Origin: JAFARE01 sp963777285
Lineage (GTDB): Bacteria > Chloroflexota > Dormibacteria > Aeolococcales > Aeolococcaceae
Length of the DNA stretch: 64,000 nt
NCBI GenBank assembly: GCA_963777285.1
Contig: CAVZPR010000001.1
Coordinates: 558,001 to 622,000, forward strand
Reading direction: 5' to 3'
Below the pieces are notes generated by a model that ran no database searches, was not told the DNA's origin, and saw nothing but the letters and a program-made list of their open reading frames with translations. The translations under genes and the position numbers were made by a program. This document shows, in pieces, positions 14,795-24,688 of this stretch; the stretch's first letter is position 1, and each line of letters begins with the position of its first letter.

Positions 14795-17532
14795 CGCCGA
14801 GCACGGGCCGGCCGGCCTCGCTGGTCGCCTTCGATCTGGAGGCCACCGGGCTCTCGCCGCGGACCGACCACGTGCTCGAGGTGGGGGCGGTCCGCTACGA
14901 CGCCGGACTGCGCCGCGTCGCCGAGCTGGAGCTGGTGGTCGACCCGGGCGTGACCATCCCGCTGGCGATCCAGCGTCTGGTGGGTTTGGGCCCTGCCGAC
15001 GTCGCCGGGGCGCCCTCGCCCGCCGAGGCGCTGGCGCAGCTCGCGGACTTCACCGACGGCTCCGCGCTGATCGTCCACGGCGGAGCGTTCGACCTGCAGC
15101 TCTGCCGCGCGCTGCTGCCCGACGTCTTCGCCGACCGCCTGGTGTTCGACACCCTCGACCTTGCCCGGATCCTCCTGCCCGAGGAGCCGAGCCACAGCCT
15201 GCCCCAGTTGAGCGCCCGGTTGGGGTTGCGCCACGACCGCCCCCACCGGGCGCTCAGCGACGCCGCGGCCTCGGGCGACCTCTTCGTCCACCTCGCGCAG
15301 CAGGCGGCTCTGCTGCCGCAGGGCACGCTGGCCGAGGTGCGCCGCGTCGCCGAGCAGGCGGGCGGATCCCTCGCGGCGTTCTTCGCAACGGTGGTGGAAG
15401 GGGAGGGGGCGCCCGCGCACACCGGCCCGGCAGCCGACACCGCACCCCCACCGCAGGCCGCGAGCGCCGCTCCGCAGCAGGCGGCACCCGACCGCCTCGA
15501 CGACGCGGCGGCCGCGGTGCTGGCAGGCGCCGGCGAGACCGCCCTGGGCTTCGAGTATCGCGAAGCCCAGGTGCAGATGGGCCGCGCCGTGGCCCAGGCG
15601 CTGGAGCGGCGGCGGCGGCTTCTCGTGGAGGCGGGCACCGGCGTGGGCAAGTCGCGTGCCTACCTGGTGCCGCTGGCCCTCTGGGCCTCGCGCACGGGCG
15701 GCCGCGCCGTGGTGGCCACGCACACGGTGAACCTGCAGGAGCAGATCGCGGAGCGGGACATACCGTCGATCGCCAGGCTGCTTCCCGTCCCGCCGGTGGC
15801 GGTGCTCAAGGGCCGCAACCACTACGTGAGCCTCCGCCGCTGGCGTCGCTTCCTCGCGGCGGACGCAGGCGGCACGCCCCGAGAGCAGCTCGACGAAGCG
15901 CGCTTCAAGCTCAAGGTGCTGGCCTGGCTGACCCGGACCCGCACCGGCGACCGCTCCGAGCTGCACCTCAACGCGGAGGAGGAGCCCTACTGGCGCTTGA
16001 TCGCATCCGACACCGACGACTGCCTGGGCACGCTGTGTGCCAACTGGGCAACGCGCCGCTGCCACATGGTCGCCGCGCGCGCGGCGGCTGCAGATGCTGC
16101 CATCATTGTCACTAACCATGCGCTGCTGCTGGCTGCTTCGGAGCGGCAGGGCCAGGTGCTGCCCGACTACTCGGCGCTCGTCATCGACGAGGCGCACCAG
16201 CTGGAGGCGGCGGCGACCCGACACCTGGGGGCGAGTGTCCGAGGCGCAGACCTCGCCGTGGTGCTCGACCGCGCGAGCGCCGCCGCGGGCGCGTCCGCCA
16301 CTGCCGTCAACGAGCTGGGACGCTGCCGCGAGGCGGCCGCGCGTCTCTTCGGCGACGTCAAGGGCTTTCTCGGCGAGCGCCTTGGCGGGGAGAACGCGGG
16401 CAACGGCCGGGTCGGGGTCACGCCGGAGGTGCTCGGCGACCCTCGCTTCACAACCGTGCAGCGCGCCGCGCGCGCCGCGGTGCTCGCCTGCCGCGCCGCG
16501 GCCGCCGCCATCGAGACTGCGCGGGATACCCGGGTCGAGCTCCTGCCGGGCGGCGGCGACACGGACGAGCTGAGTCTCGCGGCGGCCTCGCTGCGCGGCA
16601 TCGCGGCCACGGTCGAGCGCGTCATGGTGCAGCTCGCGCCCGGCTTCGTCGCCTGGCTGGAGATGCGCGCCGAGCAGTCCGAGCTGCACGAGGCCCCCGT
16701 CAGCGTCGCGGAACCGCTGCGCGAGCTCGTCTTCGACACCGTCGACGCCGCGGTGCTGACCTCGGCGACGCTGACCGTGGCCGGCGACTTCGGCTTCATC
16801 CGCGAGCGTGTCGGCATCGGGGACGGCGCCGACGAGCTGAGCCTGCCTTCGCCGTTCGACTATCTGCGTCAGTCGCTCTGCGTGCTCGCCGGAGGTGTGC
16901 CGCCGTACGACGATCCGCGGCACGACGGCGTCGTCGCCGCGATGGTCGCGCGCATCGCGGAGCGGTTGGGCGGCAGGATGCTGGTGCTGTTCACGGGGTA
17001 CGGTCCGCTGCGCCGCGTCCACGCGCTGCTGCACGACAGGATGGAAGCGCATGGGGTTGCGCTCCTGGGTCAGGGCATCGACGGCACGCGACGCCAGATA
17101 CTCAACAGCTTCTTGCAGGACCCGCGCACGGTGCTCCTCGGCACCAACAGCTTCTGGGAGGGCGTCGACATCCCCGGAGAGCGGCTGCGCTGCGTGCTCA
17201 TCGACAAGCTGCCCTTCGCGGTGCCCACCGATCCTCTGGTGCGCGCACGCACCGAGGGTTTGCGCGATCCGTTCGCGCAGTACATCCTGCCCGCGGCGGT
17301 GATCCGCCTGCGCCAGGGGTTCGGCCGGTTGATCCGCGGCTCGTCGGACCGCGGCGCGGCCGTGCTCTGCGACGACCGTCTCTCGACCCGCGACTACGGC
17401 GAGGTGTTCATGCGCGCGCTGCCCCCGGCCGCGGTGATGCGCGCGCCGTACGATGATGTGCCGCGGATGGTCGAGGCATTCGCGCTGCACGGTCAGCTCC
17501 CCGAAGGCGTGACACAATCGCCGCGTGACTAG
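14791..17532 (+). CDS. dinG: DinG-family helicase with N-terminal 3'-5' exonuclease domain
   Basis: A 913-residue protein. Residues about 1-175 are a DnaQ-type exonuclease (FDLEATGL, HGGAFDLQLC, HRALSDAAAS). After a Pro/Ala linker comes an XPD/DinG helicase: EAGTGVGKSRAYLVPLALW (Walker A), VIDEAHQLEAA (DEAH), LTSATLTVAGDFGF, LLGTNSFWEGVDIPGERL and RQGFGRLIRG. An Fe-S-like cysteine set C-x4-C-x7-C (CLGTLC...C) is present, but the first cluster Cys expected in the NYLC-type motif is Ser (GRNHYVSLRR), so the cluster may be absent. The architecture matches the Bacillus DinG exonuclease-helicase. The start is GTG 14791. Confidence 0.93.
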   Translation: MTPSTGRPASLVAFDLEATGLSPRTDHVLEVGAVRYDAGLRRVAELELVVDPGVTIPLAIQRLVGLGPADVAGAPSPAEALAQLADFTDGSALIVHGGAFDLQLCRALLPDVFADRLVFDTLDLARILLPEEPSHSLPQLSARLGLRHDRPHRALSDAAASGDLFVHLAQQAALLPQGTLAEVRRVAEQAGGSLAAFFATVVEGEGAPAHTGPAADTAPPPQAASAAPQQAAPDRLDDAAAAVLAGAGETALGFEYREAQVQMGRAVAQALERRRRLLVEAGTGVGKSRAYLVPLALWASRTGGRAVVATHTVNLQEQIAERDIPSIARLLPVPPVAVLKGRNHYVSLRRWRRFLAADAGGTPREQLDEARFKLKVLAWLTRTRTGDRSELHLNAEEEPYWRLIASDTDDCLGTLCANWATRRCHMVAARAAAADAAIIVTNHALLLAASERQGQVLPDYSALVIDEAHQLEAAATRHLGASVRGADLAVVLDRASAAAGASATAVNELGRCREAAARLFGDVKGFLGERLGGENAGNGRVGVTPEVLGDPRFTTVQRAARAAVLACRAAAAAIETARDTRVELLPGGGDTDELSLAAASLRGIAATVERVMVQLAPGFVAWLEMRAEQSELHEAPVSVAEPLRELVFDTVDAAVLTSATLTVAGDFGFIRERVGIGDGADELSLPSPFDYLRQSLCVLAGGVPPYDDPRHDGVVAAMVARIAERLGGRMLVLFTGYGPLRRVHALLHDRMEAHGVALLGQGIDGTRRQILNSFLQDPRTVLLGTNSFWEGVDIPGERLRCVLIDKLPFAVPTDPLVRARTEGLRDPFAQYILPAAVIRLRQGFGRLIRGSSDRGAAVLCDDRLSTRDYGEVFMRALPPAAVMRAPYDDVPRMVEAFALHGQLPEGVTQSPRD

Positions 17533-18212
17533 CGGCCCGGCCGCGGCCGGCTGCATCGCCGTCGTGGCCACGCCGATCGGCAACCTCCAGGACATCACCC
17601 TGCGCGCGCTGCAGACGCTGCGCGACTGCGACGCCGTCGTCGCCGAGGACTCGCGACGCACGCGTGCGCTGCTCAGCGCGCACGGCATCCGCACACGTGT
17701 GCTGTCGCTGCCGGCGTTCGCGGAGACGCGGCGCATCCCTGACCTGCTGTCCCGGCTCGACGCCGGGGAGACGCTGGCGCTGTGCAGCGACGCCGGGTCA
17801 CCGGCGGTCAGCGACCCCGGCGCGCAGCTGGTGCGTGCCGCCCGTGAGGCGGGGCACCGCGTGGTCACCGTGCCCGGGCCGTCCGCGGTCATCGCGGCGC
17901 TTGCGGCCAGCGGCCTCGACGCCAGCGCGTTCACGTTCCTCGGTTTTCTGCCGCGCGGCCCCGCCAAGCTGCTGCGCGCCCTGCAGGCTGCGCTGGACGC
18001 GGGGCACACGCTGGTCTTCTTCGAGTCGCCGCTGCGCCTGGTGAAGACGCTCCGTCTGGCCGCGCCCATCCTGGGAGAGCGCCACGTGATCGTCGCCCGC
18101 GAGCTGACCAAGGTGCACGAGCACTTTCACCACGGCACGGCGCAGCAGCTGCTCGAGGAGTTCATGGCGCAGGCACCCCGCGGGTGAGTGCACCGTCCTG
18201 GTGGGTCCGTGA
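17525..18212 (+). CDS. rsmI: 16S rRNA 2'-O-ribose C1402 methyltransferase, frame broken at its end
   Basis: RsmI: VVATPIGNLQDITLRALQTL, VVAEDSRRTRALL, LCSDAGSPAVSDPG and VPGPSAVIAALAASGLD are all present. As read, the frame stops at 18185-18187 after AQAPRG. Dropping one G of the GGG at 18182-18184 restores the usual ending GECTVLVGP and a stop at 18210-18212 that overlaps the tatD GTG by GTGA, the style of this operon. A single-base insertion is therefore likely. GTG 17525 lies within dinG; a weak CACAAT-N6-GTG is upstream. Even when restored the protein is about 228 residues, shorter than the usual 280, lacking the extra C-terminal tail. Confidence 0.9.
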
Positions 18213-19003
18213 CGGCGCCGCCGCTGGTCGACACGCACTGCCATCTGACGCTGCTGGAGCAGCGGGGCATCCTCGATGCAGCGCTCGCCGGGGCGCGCGC
18301 CGCAGGTGTGCTCGATGTGGTCACAATTGGCGTGAACCTGAAGGACAGCAAGCGCAGCCGTGCCCTCGCAGAGGCGCACGAGGGGGTGTGGTTCACGGTC
18401 GGGTGGGATCCGCAGCAGCCCGCGCCACCGGACCGCGAGGAGCTGCGCGCGCTCGACGAGCTGTTGCGCCACCCGCGCGCCGTGGGTGTCGGCGAGATCG
18501 GGCTCGATCTGTGCTTTCGCCCCGGGTACCACGAGACGCCGCTCGACGTGCAGCGGGAATCGCTGCGGACCATGTTGCATCTGGCGCTGGAGCACGGCAA
18601 GCCGGTCGTGGTGCACGACCGTGACGCGCACCACGAGGTGCTCGACGAGCTGGACCGTGTGCCAGAGGCGCTCGGTGTCATGCACTGCTTCACAGGCGAC
18701 GCGGCGCACGCCGCGCGCTGCCTCGAGCGCGGCTTCGTCCTCTCCTTCTCGGGCATCGTCACCTTCGCCGGCGCGGCGACCATCCAGCAGGCGGCGCGCG
18801 AAGTGCCGCCGGACGCCTACGTGGTGGAGACTGACGCGCCGTTCCTGGCCCCCGTACCGCACCGTGGCACGGTCAACCTGCCCGAGCGCGTCGCCGTCAC
18901 CGCGTCCGCGCTGGCTGCGATGCGCAACGAGCCCGTGCACGACGTTCGCGCCGGCACCAGCCGCACAGCGCGACGGCTGTTCGGCTTGCCGGAGGCCCGG
19001 TGA
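18209..19003 (+). CDS. tatD: TatD-family metal-dependent DNase
   Basis: A 264-residue TIM-barrel hydrolase. Metal ligands are visible in LVDTHCHLTLL (HxH), VGEIGLDLCF (Glu), VVVHDRDAH (His), GVMHCFTGD (His) and ETDAPFLAPVPHRG (Asp). TatD enzymes are 3'-5' DNases, also linked to D-aminoacyl-tRNA deacylation in some studies. GTG 18209 is chosen because it overlaps the reconstructed rsmI stop; an upstream GTG at 18188 would add seven residues. It precedes rsmA, a common pairing. Confidence 0.92.
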   Translation: MTAPPLVDTHCHLTLLEQRGILDAALAGARAAGVLDVVTIGVNLKDSKRSRALAEAHEGVWFTVGWDPQQPAPPDREELRALDELLRHPRAVGVGEIGLDLCFRPGYHETPLDVQRESLRTMLHLALEHGKPVVVHDRDAHHEVLDELDRVPEALGVMHCFTGDAAHAARCLERGFVLSFSGIVTFAGAATIQQAAREVPPDAYVVETDAPFLAPVPHRGTVNLPERVAVTASALAAMRNEPVHDVRAGTSRTARRLFGLPEAR

Positions 19004-19890
19004 CGCGGGCTGATGGGGCGGGCAGCGCCCCGGACTCAGATCGCAGCCTCGACCTGACGCGTCCCGCCACGGCGCGAGCCGTGGCACGTCGTGCCGGCGT
19101 GCGTGGCAGCCGGCGACTGGGGCAGCACTTTCTCGTCGACGCGTCGGTGCGTGATGCGATCGTCGACGCGCTGGCACCGCTGCCGGATGACACCGTCGTC
19201 GAGATCGGCTGCGGCATCGGCACGCTGACGTCTGCGCTTGCCGCCCGCGCCGGCCGCGTCATCGCCCTCGATGTCGACGCAGCCTGCGTCCGGGCCGCCC
19301 GGATCACGCAGCGTCACCACGACCACGTGACCGTGGCGCGCGCCGACGCCCGCCAGCTGCGGCCGGCGGAGTTCGGGCTCGGCGCCGGCTGGCTGGCCGC
19401 GGGCAACCTGCCGTACCGGCTCACCGGCGCGCTGCTGGGACACCTGGTCGAGCTCGAGGTTCCCCCCAGCCGCGGCGTGTTCCTGGTGCAGCGCGAGGTC
19501 GCCGCCCGCCTCACCGCCGCGCCGGGCGACTGGGGCCTGGCCACGGTGGCGCTGCGCTCCCTGGCCAAGGTTGACCGCCTGGCCGACGTCGCGCCCGGCG
19601 CGTTCTCGCCGCCGCCCGCGGTGCACTCTTCGATCATCCGGCTGCTGCCCGCGCCCGCTCTGGCGCCGGACTCCCGCGCGACGGTGCTGCACCTGGCCCG
19701 CGCCGTCTTCCAGCAGCGCCGCAAGACGCTGCGCCACGGCGTTGCGCACGCGCTCGACGGCGACGCGGATGCCGCCGCCGATGCGCTGAGGCGGGCAGGC
19801 GTGGATCCGGCGCGGAGGCCGGGTACCCTTGGCCTCGATGAGTGGAGTCGCCTGGCTCGCGCCGTGACCGGGCTGAGGGATTCGGGTTGA
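19000..19890 (+). CDS. rsmA: 16S rRNA dimethyladenosine transferase KsgA
   Basis: A 296-residue RsmA/KsgA that dimethylates A1518 and A1519 in helix 45. Motifs are RRLGQHFLVDASVRDAIVDA, VVEIGCGIGTLTSALAARAG (SAM site), the catalytic AAGNLPYRLTGALLG (NLPY) and SPPPAVHSSIIRL. It has an N-terminal extension of about 35 residues before the core. GTG 19000 overlaps the tatD stop. Confidence 0.94.
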   Translation: MTRADGAGSAPDSDRSLDLTRPATARAVARRAGVRGSRRLGQHFLVDASVRDAIVDALAPLPDDTVVEIGCGIGTLTSALAARAGRVIALDVDAACVRAARITQRHHDHVTVARADARQLRPAEFGLGAGWLAAGNLPYRLTGALLGHLVELEVPPSRGVFLVQREVAARLTAAPGDWGLATVALRSLAKVDRLADVAPGAFSPPPAVHSSIIRLLPAPALAPDSRATVLHLARAVFQQRRKTLRHGVAHALDGDADAAADALRRAGVDPARRPGTLGLDEWSRLARAVTGLRDSG

Positions 19891-21314
19891 GCCGCACCAC
19901 GCCGGCGGCACGGCGCGAACGCGGCCGGGGCCACGCATCGCGCCCGGTGCCCGAGGCGGTCGACATCCGCGCGCCGCTGCACGCCACGCGGCCGGCGGTG
20001 CCGCCGCAGCCGCAGGACGCCGAAGGCTTCATCGCCGTGCTGCGCCGCGGCGACTTCCGCTATCTGTGGGCGGCGCAGGCCGCGTCGCAGCTGGCCGACA
20101 AGTTCTTGATGTTCACGCTGCTCGTGTTCATGTACACGATCAGCGGTCGCGCTTCGCTGCAGTCGGTGGTGCTCATCGCGTACACGCTGCCCAGCGTGCT
20201 GCTGAGCGCGCCCGCCGGCGTGTACGCCGACCGCCACGACAAGCGCACGCTGATGGTGGCGTGCAACCTGGTGCGCGCGGGCTTGGTGCTGCTCATCCCC
20301 GCGGCGCAGTACGTCCCCGGGCTGAAAGGGCAGGCGTGGCCGTTGATCATCGTCACCCTGCTGTTCAGCTCCGCGGGCCAGGTGTTCGCGCCGGCGGAGG
20401 CGGCGAGCATCCCCAGCCTGGTGGCGCGCAACCAGATCACCGAGGCCACGTCGCTCTTCATGACCACGGTGCTGCTGACGCTCGTGCTGGGTGTTCCCGC
20501 GGCCACGCTGGCGATCGCGTTCCTGGGCAACTTCGCGCCCTTCTACGTCGCCGCCGCCCTGTTCGGACTGGCCGCGCTGGCGGTGTGGCGGGTGGGCACG
20601 AGCCTCAAGGCGGTGCGCTCCACCAATGCGCCTGCGCCCAACATCGCTCGCGAGCTGCGCGAGGGCGTCGCGCTGCTGCGGGCGAGCCCGGCGCTGCGCC
20701 TCGGCCTGTATCAGCTGGCCCTGGCCCTGATCGTCGTCTTCACCGTCTTCGCGCTGGGACCGGTGTACATGGCCAAGGTGCTGCACCGCTCCGACCAGGA
20801 CACGTACATCGTCCTGGTTCCCGCAACCTTCGGTCTCGTGGCCACGGCCGCGCTGCTGGGACAGCGGCCCAGGTTCCCGCGAGCGCTCACGCTCGTCGCA
20901 GCCATCATCACGTCGGGGGCCGCGCTCGCAGTCATGGGTGTCGTGCCCGATGTGCTGGAGCACTTCGGCATCTACGGCGGCACGATCCCGCTCGCCGTGG
21001 TGCTGGCGCTGATCTTCGGCTGTGCGCTGGGCGCGCTGCTCATCCCGGCGTTCACGGTGCTGCAGGAGCGCACCACACCGGAGGCACGCGGCAGGATCTT
21101 CGGCGGCATCTTCACGGTCATCAACGCCGCGGTGGCGATCCCGCTGCTGCTGGCGGGGGTCATCGCCGACCTCGTCGGCGTGGACCGCGTCGTCGCCGCG
21201 CTGGGCGTGCTGCTGGTGATGCTGGGCATCCTGGTGCGCACGGTCGGCTGGCGCCGCCTGGCCGTCCTGGAGGAGGACGACACCGCGGTCTCTCTGGCGG
21301 CGATCGAGACCTAG
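19887..21314 (+). CDS. MFS transporter (exporter type)
   Basis: A roughly 475-residue polytopic protein with about 12 hydrophobic helices, beginning FIAVLRRGDFRYLWAAQAAS, then VYADRHDKRTLMVACNLVRA (the MFS A-like loop with DRxxxR) after helix 2. The second half opens with RELREGVALLRASPALRLGL and contains LQERTTPEARGRIFGGIFTV, typical of MFS_3/enterobactin-exporter-like proteins. The substrate is unknown. TTG 19887 overlaps the rsmA stop; the first 50 residues are Arg/Pro-rich and the true start may be later. Confidence 0.82.
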   Translation: MSRTTPAARRERGRGHASRPVPEAVDIRAPLHATRPAVPPQPQDAEGFIAVLRRGDFRYLWAAQAASQLADKFLMFTLLVFMYTISGRASLQSVVLIAYTLPSVLLSAPAGVYADRHDKRTLMVACNLVRAGLVLLIPAAQYVPGLKGQAWPLIIVTLLFSSAGQVFAPAEAASIPSLVARNQITEATSLFMTTVLLTLVLGVPAATLAIAFLGNFAPFYVAAALFGLAALAVWRVGTSLKAVRSTNAPAPNIARELREGVALLRASPALRLGLYQLALALIVVFTVFALGPVYMAKVLHRSDQDTYIVLVPATFGLVATAALLGQRPRFPRALTLVAAIITSGAALAVMGVVPDVLEHFGIYGGTIPLAVVLALIFGCALGALLIPAFTVLQERTTPEARGRIFGGIFTVINAAVAIPLLLAGVIADLVGVDRVVAALGVLLVMLGILVRTVGWRRLAVLEEDDTAVSLAAIET

Positions 21315-21445
21315 CCGGGCCGCTTCGCATGTCGCGAACGTGCAACGGCGCGGTCGCGACAATATGGCGGCGGCGGGCTCGCGCGGTGCCGGTGGCAAGC
21401 TCACGGCCGGCAGATGGCCCCATGGGTGCAGTGGAGGCTTTCCCA

Positions 21446-21634
21446 ATGCGAGCGGTCGTGACGTGCGAGTGCTGCGGGCACCGCCAGGCTGTGGCGCGCC
21501 CCATCGCCCGACCCGAGTCGTTTCACGTCGTCTGTCACGAGTGCGAGAGCGTGCTCCGGGTCGAGGTGACCGACGACGACCTGCGCGCGGCCCAGGCGAG
21601 CACGCACCCGGCACGGCCGGCCGCTCGCGTCTGA
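21446..21634 (+). CDS. small zinc-ribbon-like protein
   Basis: A 62-residue protein with two cysteine pairs, CECC near residue 8 and CHEC near residue 30, spaced as a single zinc ribbon (VVTCECCGHRQ and VVCHECESVLRVEV). The acidic C-terminal segment is followed by an Ala/Pro tail. GGAGG lies 8 nt before ATG 21446, which decides this start over ATG 21422. The role is unknown; such peptides often bind rRNA or act as partners of larger enzymes. Confidence 0.6.
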   Translation: MRAVVTCECCGHRQAVARPIARPESFHVVCHECESVLRVEVTDDDLRAAQASTHPARPAARV

Positions 21635-21650
21635 GCCGCCAGCGCCGCGG

Positions 21651-21656
21651 TAGAAT
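21651..21656 (+). promoter_or_regulatory. -10 box for tRNA-Val
   Basis: TAGAAT 14 nt before the first base of the tRNA, giving a short 5' leader of about 7-8 nt. No clear -35. Confidence 0.45.
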
Positions 21657-21670
21657 CGCCCCGAGGGGAC

Positions 21671-21747
21671 GGGCGCATAGCTCAGTTGGTACGAGCGCTG
21701 CGTTGACATCGCAGAGGTCATTGGTTCGAATCCAATTGCGCCCACCA
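21671..21747 (+). tRNA. tRNA-Val (anticodon GAC)
   Basis: A full cloverleaf can be drawn by eye: acceptor GGGCGCA/TGCGCCC (7 bp), D stem GCTC/GAGC, anticodon stem CTGCG/CGCAG with loop TTGACAT (anticodon GAC), variable loop AGGTC, T stem ATTGG/CCAAT with loop TTCGAAT, discriminator A and an encoded CCA. All stems pair perfectly. It stands alone between a Zn-ribbon gene and an ABC permease. Confidence 0.97.
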
Positions 21748-21855
21748 AATTGCTCCGGGACGTCATGACGCGGTCGATGGCGATGCGGCTCGTGTAGCCC
21801 ATGGCGCCCACCACCCCTCAGGTGCCGGAAACAGGCGCCGCCGCCTCCGGCCGAC

Positions 21856-21861
21856 TATGCT
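21856..21861 (+). promoter_or_regulatory. -10 box for the ABC transporter operon
   Basis: TATGCT followed by 9 nt and ATG 21871, consistent with a leaderless or near-leaderless transcript of the permease-ATPase pair. Confidence 0.45.
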
Positions 21862-21870
21862 GCGGGCGCG

Positions 21871-23009
21871 ATGGGAGGCACGGGCGGCAGCGCAGCCGGG
21901 CGGGCGCGCACCGCCCTCTACATCGCCTGGCGCAACCTCACCGGGGAGCGGCGTCGCTGGGCCGTCAGCGCGGCGGCGCTCGCCGTCGCGGCCATGCTCG
22001 TCATCTTTCTCGAGGGCACGACGCAGTGGGTGACGGCGTCGGCGTCGCAGTACGTCGATCACACCCGCTCGCAGCTCATCGTCGCCGAGAAGGGGATCGA
22101 CGACCTGCTCTTCGCGCAGTCGGCGTTTCCTGCGACCACGCTCGACCAGGTCGGCCGGGTCTCCGGCGTCGCCGCGGTTACGCCCATAGTTGGCATAAAC
22201 GGCGTGGTCTCGGCGAATGGCGCGCACGTGCCGGTCTATGTGGTGGGCTTCGTCGCAGGTGCCGCGGGAGGGCCCTGGCAGATCGACTCGGGAAGCGCCA
22301 ACCCGCGCGGTGAAGAAGCCGTCCTCGACCGCGGCTTTGCCGGTCTCGCCGGGGTCCACATCGGTGGCGCCGTCACGCTGTTCGGCCACAGCCTCCAGGT
22401 CGTCGGCATCTCCGACGACACCGACGCCGCGGGTGACTTCTTCGTGTTCGTCCCGGTGCAGGTGGCGGAAGCCATCGCGGGGGCCGGCAGCGTGAGCTAC
22501 GGGCTGGTGCAGCTGGCGCCGTCGGCGTCGTCCGCGACCGTCGTGCGGGCCATCGACGCGATACCGGGCGTGCATGCGCTGCCCACGTCGACCGTCGCCG
22601 CGAACGACCTGGCCATGGTCAGCTCCAGCTTCGCGGCGCCGATCCAGGTGGTTGGGCTTGTCGGCCTCATCGCCAGTGTGCTGATCGCCGGCATCGTGCT
22701 CTACGCGGCCACCGTCGAGCACCAGCGCGACTACGCGGTGATGAAGGCCGTGGGTGCGTCGCGCGCCATCCTGTACGGAAGCGCGTTGCTGCAGTCGCTG
22801 GTGCTGTCGGTGTGCGGCGCCCTCGTGGGATGGGGGCTGGCCGCAGGCCTCGCGGCGGGGTTGGACCGGTGGGATCCGGTGATCGAGTCGCAGCTCGACG
22901 TCGGCCTCGTGCTCGGCGTCGCGGGCGTGATCCTCGTCGTCAACCTCATCGCCGCGCTGCTGCCCATCCGCTACGTCAGCCGCATCGACCCGCAGGAGGT
23001 GTTCAAGGC

Positions 23010-23013
<4 letters not shown>
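21871..23013 (+). CDS. ABC transporter permease, FtsX/MacB type
   Basis: A 380-residue permease with the MacB plan: an N-terminal helix (about 31-48), a large extracytoplasmic domain (about 50-255), then three helices (about 258-285, 305-335, 343-365) ending in LLPIRYVSRIDPQEVFKA, the standard FtsX-like tail. The conserved YAVMKAVGASRAILYGSALL follows the second helix. The substrate is unknown; MacB-type systems move lipids, peptides or signals across the envelope rather than bulk solutes. It overlaps its ATPase by 4 nt. Confidence 0.85.
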
Positions 23014-23692
<679 letters not shown>

Positions 23693-23696
<4 letters not shown>

Positions 23697-24688
23697 GATT
23701 TCTCGCCCCGGCGTTGCGCCTGCTGCGCCGCTTCTGGGCTGAGCTCTTCGCCCTCGCCGGGCTGGCGGCCCTGATCATCGGCGTCAATCCGCTGCGCCTG
23801 GGGCACGTGTTCAGCCAGATACGATGGGCGCCCGCGCTGCTGATGGTGCCTGTCGTGGTCGCCGTGTATCTGTGTCGCGGCTCCGCGTGGTGGATGGCAT
23901 TGCGCGGCATCGGCGAACGGATCGGCTTCGTGCGCACCCAGCTCATCGAGCTCGCCGGGCAGGTGATGATCTTCCTGCCGCTGGGCGACCTGACGCGCGT
24001 GGCGATGGTGCGCTCCCGCGACCACCAGCGCGGCGTCGGCGCGATCACCGCGACGGTGGCGCTGCAGGAGATCTCCTACATGCTCCTGATGAGCTTTGGC
24101 GCGCTGCCGCAGCTGGTGCAGCGTCACAACGTGGCGCTGCTGATGATGGCGATGATGCTGGGGTTCATCGGGGTGTTCATCCTGCTGCTGTGGGAGCCGG
24201 CGTACAGCCGTGCCATCCGCGCGGTGGAGCACGTCCGCTTCCTGCGCCGCTTCGACACGCAGCTGCACGAGATCCGGCCCGCGTTCGTGAAGCTGTGCCG
24301 GCCGCGCACGCTGCTGCCCGTGCTCGGCTTTCAGGCGCTCGCCGCCATCCTGTCCTTTCTGCTGTTCTATCTCGCGCTCCTGGCAATCGGGCTGCATGTC
24401 ACCTACATCACCGCGGTGTTCGTGCTCGGTGTGAGCTACACGTTCGCCGCCATCAGCTTCCTCCCGCTGGGCATCGGCGCGTTCGAGGGGTTGCTCACGG
24501 TGATCATGCTGACGTTCGGCATCACGGCGGCCGCCGGCGCCGCATCCGCACTGCTGTTCCGCGGCTACAACGACGTGCTCATGGCGATGATCGGCGCGCC
24601 GTGCCTCCTCTACATCCGCGCGCAGGAGCGCGCGGAGCGCCGCGGCCGGATGGCGAACGCCGCGGCCCGGCCCGAGGGCGCGGCCTAG
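23693..24688 (+). CDS. LPG-synthase-TM/flippase-like membrane protein
   Basis: A 331-residue protein with about eight hydrophobic helices of the UPF0104/lysylphosphatidylglycerol-synthase transmembrane family. Recognisable features are an early VNPLRLGHVFSQIRWAPALL segment, the LIELAGQVMIFLPLGDLTRV region and SYTFAAISFLPLGIGAFEGL, the family signature (G-x-G-x-x-E). The soluble aminoacyltransferase half of MprF is absent. The family is proposed to flip lipids. It ends exactly against the converging epimerase gene, with no terminator between. Confidence 0.75.

Noticed and set aside
14665..18111. Minus-strand open frame of about 1150 codons opposite plsC, dinG and rsmI
   Set aside because: Arg/Ala-rich, repeats no family motif and lies fully opposite well-recognised genes; long antisense frames are expected at this GC content.
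21738..21813. GCGCCCACCA at the tRNA-Val 3' end repeated 66 bp downstream, as for an integration site
   Set aside because: Only 10 bp match, no integrase or island lies between or beside the copies; most likely chance in GC-rich DNA.
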